Below, piece by piece: positions 19,658-21,103 of a stretch of DNA of 21,103 bases. Source of the stretch: UBA6115 sp012514225 (lineage in GTDB: Bacteria; Bacillota; Clostridia; Christensenellales; Aristaeellaceae); contig DAIOLC010000030.1 in assembly GCA_036756425.1 (NCBI GenBank), positions 1 through 21,103 of the forward strand. The letters run 5' to 3'. A program made the position numbers and the translations under genes. The notes below the pieces were generated by a model that had not been told where the DNA came from, did no database searches, and saw only the letters and a list, made by a program, of their open reading frames with translations. The stretch's first letter is position 1. Every line of letters starts with the position of its first letter.

Positions 19658-21103
19658 GCGGTATGGACCTCCAATGCGTATCGGATAATCGAGTTCTCGG
19701 AAATCTCGTCTTTTTCCAGTATCTTGACAACTTTCCCTTTGGAGATGACCATCACGCGGTCCGAGATTGAAACGAGCTCCGGCATATCCGAGGAGATCAT
19801 CAGGATGATTTTCCCTTGCTTTGCCAGGCCCGTCATGATGCGGTAGAACTCCGCCTTCGAGTTGACGTCAATCCCGCGCGTCGGCTCGTCGAAAATAAAA
19901 ATCTCGCTGTCGGAGAACAGCCACTTCCCCAGCACGACCTTCTGCTGGTTGCCACCGGACAGGTTCTTGGCCGCCATCATGGGGCTGGAAATCTTGATCT
20001 TCAATTCGTCGATGATGCCCCTGACCAGAGGCACCAGTTTCCTGATGCGTATAAAAAAGCCGGGGAGAATGGTCTGCATGCCGACCTCGGTCAGGTTCTC
20101 CACGATGGAAGCCTCCATGTTCAGGCCCAGCCGCTGCCTGTCCTCGGTGATGTACGCGATTTTGTGCCGGATGCTGTCCCGGGGCGATTTGATCGTGATT
20201 TCCCGGCCGTTATACAGGACGCGGCCGCCGTGTTTCCTGGCGGCCCCGAAGATCGCGTTTGCAATCTCGGTGCGCCCGGCGCCGACCATGCCGGCCACCC
20301 CCAGGATTTCGCCTCTATTAACCTGGAAGGAAACGGGTTCCGCCGTCGGGCTGACCTTCAGCGCATCGATTTCCAGCGCGAGGTCCCCGGTCTCATACTG
20401 TTCCTTCTCATAGAACAACGACGCGCTCCTGCCCACCATGTCGCTGACCACCCGGTCCAGATCGGTGTCCCGGGAAGAATTGTCATAGACGTTGATCGAT
20501 TTGCCGTCCCGGATGACGGTAATCCGGTCCGCGATTTGCCGGACTTCCTTCAAAAAGTGGGAAATGTAGATGACGCCCACGCCCTGCGATGAAATGCGGC
20601 GCACGAGGTCCAGGACCTTCCCCGCGTCTTTCGTATTGAACATGGAGGTCGGCTCGTCCATGATCAGGATTCTGGGATTCTGGCTGATCGCCTTGATGAT
20701 TTTCAAGAACTGCTGGTCCGAGACGGACATGTTGGCGACCATCTGGTTCAGCTTCAGGGAGAGGCCCAGGCTGTCAATCAGTTCTGCGGCGCGGCGGTAC
20801 TCTTCACTTAAGCGGATGAGGCTGTAGTCGCTGATTTCCTGCCCGACGAAGATGTTCTCGACGGCATTCATCCAGGGGACGAAAAGGTTCTCCTGGTATA
20901 CAACGCCGATGCCCAGCTTCTTTGACAGCGCGGCCGTCATCATGGGGTACTCCGTGCCGTCGATGAAAATCTGTCCCTCGTTGGGCTGATGGGCGCCGGT
21001 CAGCACCTTGATGAGCGTGGATTTCCCGGCGCCGTTTTCGCCGACGATGCAATGCACCTCGCCGGGATACAAATCCAGGGAAAGGCCGTTGAGCGCCTTG
21101 ACC
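19654..21103 (-). CDS. Sugar ABC transporter ATPase with two nucleotide-binding domains (RbsA-like), 5' end missing
   Basis: The gene runs off the right edge; 482 residues to the stop are visible, and about 10-25 N-terminal residues are missing compared with the usual ~500. The first domain has Walker A GENGAGKST, Q-loop VVYQENLF, signature-like MSVSDQQF, Walker B ILIMDEPTS and H-loop YISHFLKEV. The second has the degenerate Walker A GMVGAGRTE, signature LSGGNQQKVVLGKW, Walker B IFIFDEPTRGIDV, and Ser in place of the H-loop His (MISSDMPEL). This asymmetry is normal for RbsA/MglA/XylG. The protein powers uptake of a monosaccharide through the RbsC-like permease, whose gene overlaps its stop codon. 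The visible frame continues upstream through VKALNGLSLDLYPGEV to the edge, so no start can be chosen. Base composition is clearly less GC-rich than in the genes to the left. Confidence 0.93.
   Translation of the reverse strand, partial: VKALNGLSLDLYPGEVHCIVGENGAGKSTLIKVLTGAHQPNEGQIFIDGTEYPMMTAALSKKLGIGVVYQENLFVPWMNAVENIFVGQEISDYSLIRLSEEYRRAAELIDSLGLSLKLNQMVANMSVSDQQFLKIIKAISQNPRILIMDEPTSMFNTKDAGKVLDLVRRISSQGVGVIYISHFLKEVRQIADRITVIRDGKSINVYDNSSRDTDLDRVVSDMVGRSASLFYEKEQYETGDLALEIDALKVSPTAEPVSFQVNRGEILGVAGMVGAGRTEIANAIFGAARKHGGRVLYNGREITIKSPRDSIRHKIAYITEDRQRLGLNMEASIVENLTEVGMQTILPGFFIRIRKLVPLVRGIIDELKIKISSPMMAAKNLSGGNQQKVVLGKWLFSDSEIFIFDEPTRGIDVNSKAEFYRIMTGLAKQGKIILMISSDMPELVSISDRVMVISKGKVVKILEKDEISENSIIRYALEVHTA

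Overview
The window reads as a chromosomal segment of a GC-rich member of the Bacillota, most likely a Clostridia-class gut-type or environmental anaerobe. The grounds are strong AGGAGG-type ribosome binding sites, frequent GTG/TTG starts, 4-base start/stop overlaps, extended -10 promoters, a GtrA/GT-C membrane operon and an NCS2 purine permease preceded by what look like PurR boxes. The genus cannot be told from the sequence. Most of the window is GC-rich (41 of 60 bases at 5401-5460). The first ~1 kb is much more AT-rich (17 of 60 at 121-180) and the last ~2.5 kb is intermediate (35, 24 and 31 of 60 in three stretches counted).

Layout. 1-1000: AT-rich island with a decayed Gfo/Idh/MocA oxidoreductase remnant and a pair of stem-loops. 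1082-2293 (+): mannitol-1-phosphate 5-dehydrogenase. 2294-2654: hairpin-rich spacer holding copy A of a dispersed structured element. 2655-7816 (-): a tightly coupled five-gene operon coding for a membrane/acyltransferase fusion, a GT-C-like membrane protein, an 81-residue protein, GtrA and a VOC protein. 7964-8740 (-): a secreted two-domain protein. 8968-10418 region (+): purine permease with its own terminator, then a unit coding for a small secreted protein, an MFS transporter, a DUF1801 protein and a DUF1905 protein. 12801-12902: decamer repeats and a long hairpin. 12978-13562 (+): DNA-3-methyladenine glycosylase I. 13870-16991 (+): a carbohydrate ABC importer (binding protein broken by a frameshift, a terminator-like hairpin, then two permeases). 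17033-17213: copy B of the dispersed element. 17522-18544 (+): low-specificity threonine aldolase. 18659-21103 (-): RbsC/RbsA-type sugar ABC importer cut by the right edge.

How the parts work together. The 7816-to-2655 operon looks like machinery for assembling a lipid-linked surface glycan: GtrA proteins move or help make polyprenyl-phosphate sugars, GT-C enzymes consume them outside the membrane, and the PlsC-like domain could acylate the product. The two ABC systems and mtlD point to varied carbohydrate use. The MalFG-type importer has no ATPase here, so it must borrow one, as is common in this phylum.

The most interesting items are: (1) a ~175-bp intergenic element present twice, 14.6 kb apart, with short terminal inverted repeats, three matching hairpins, a conserved core and compensating base changes; (2) a candidate PurR operator before the purine permease; (3) a one-base frameshift inside the signal peptide of the ABC binding protein; (4) the uncharacterised membrane glycolipid operon with a divergent acyltransferase active site.
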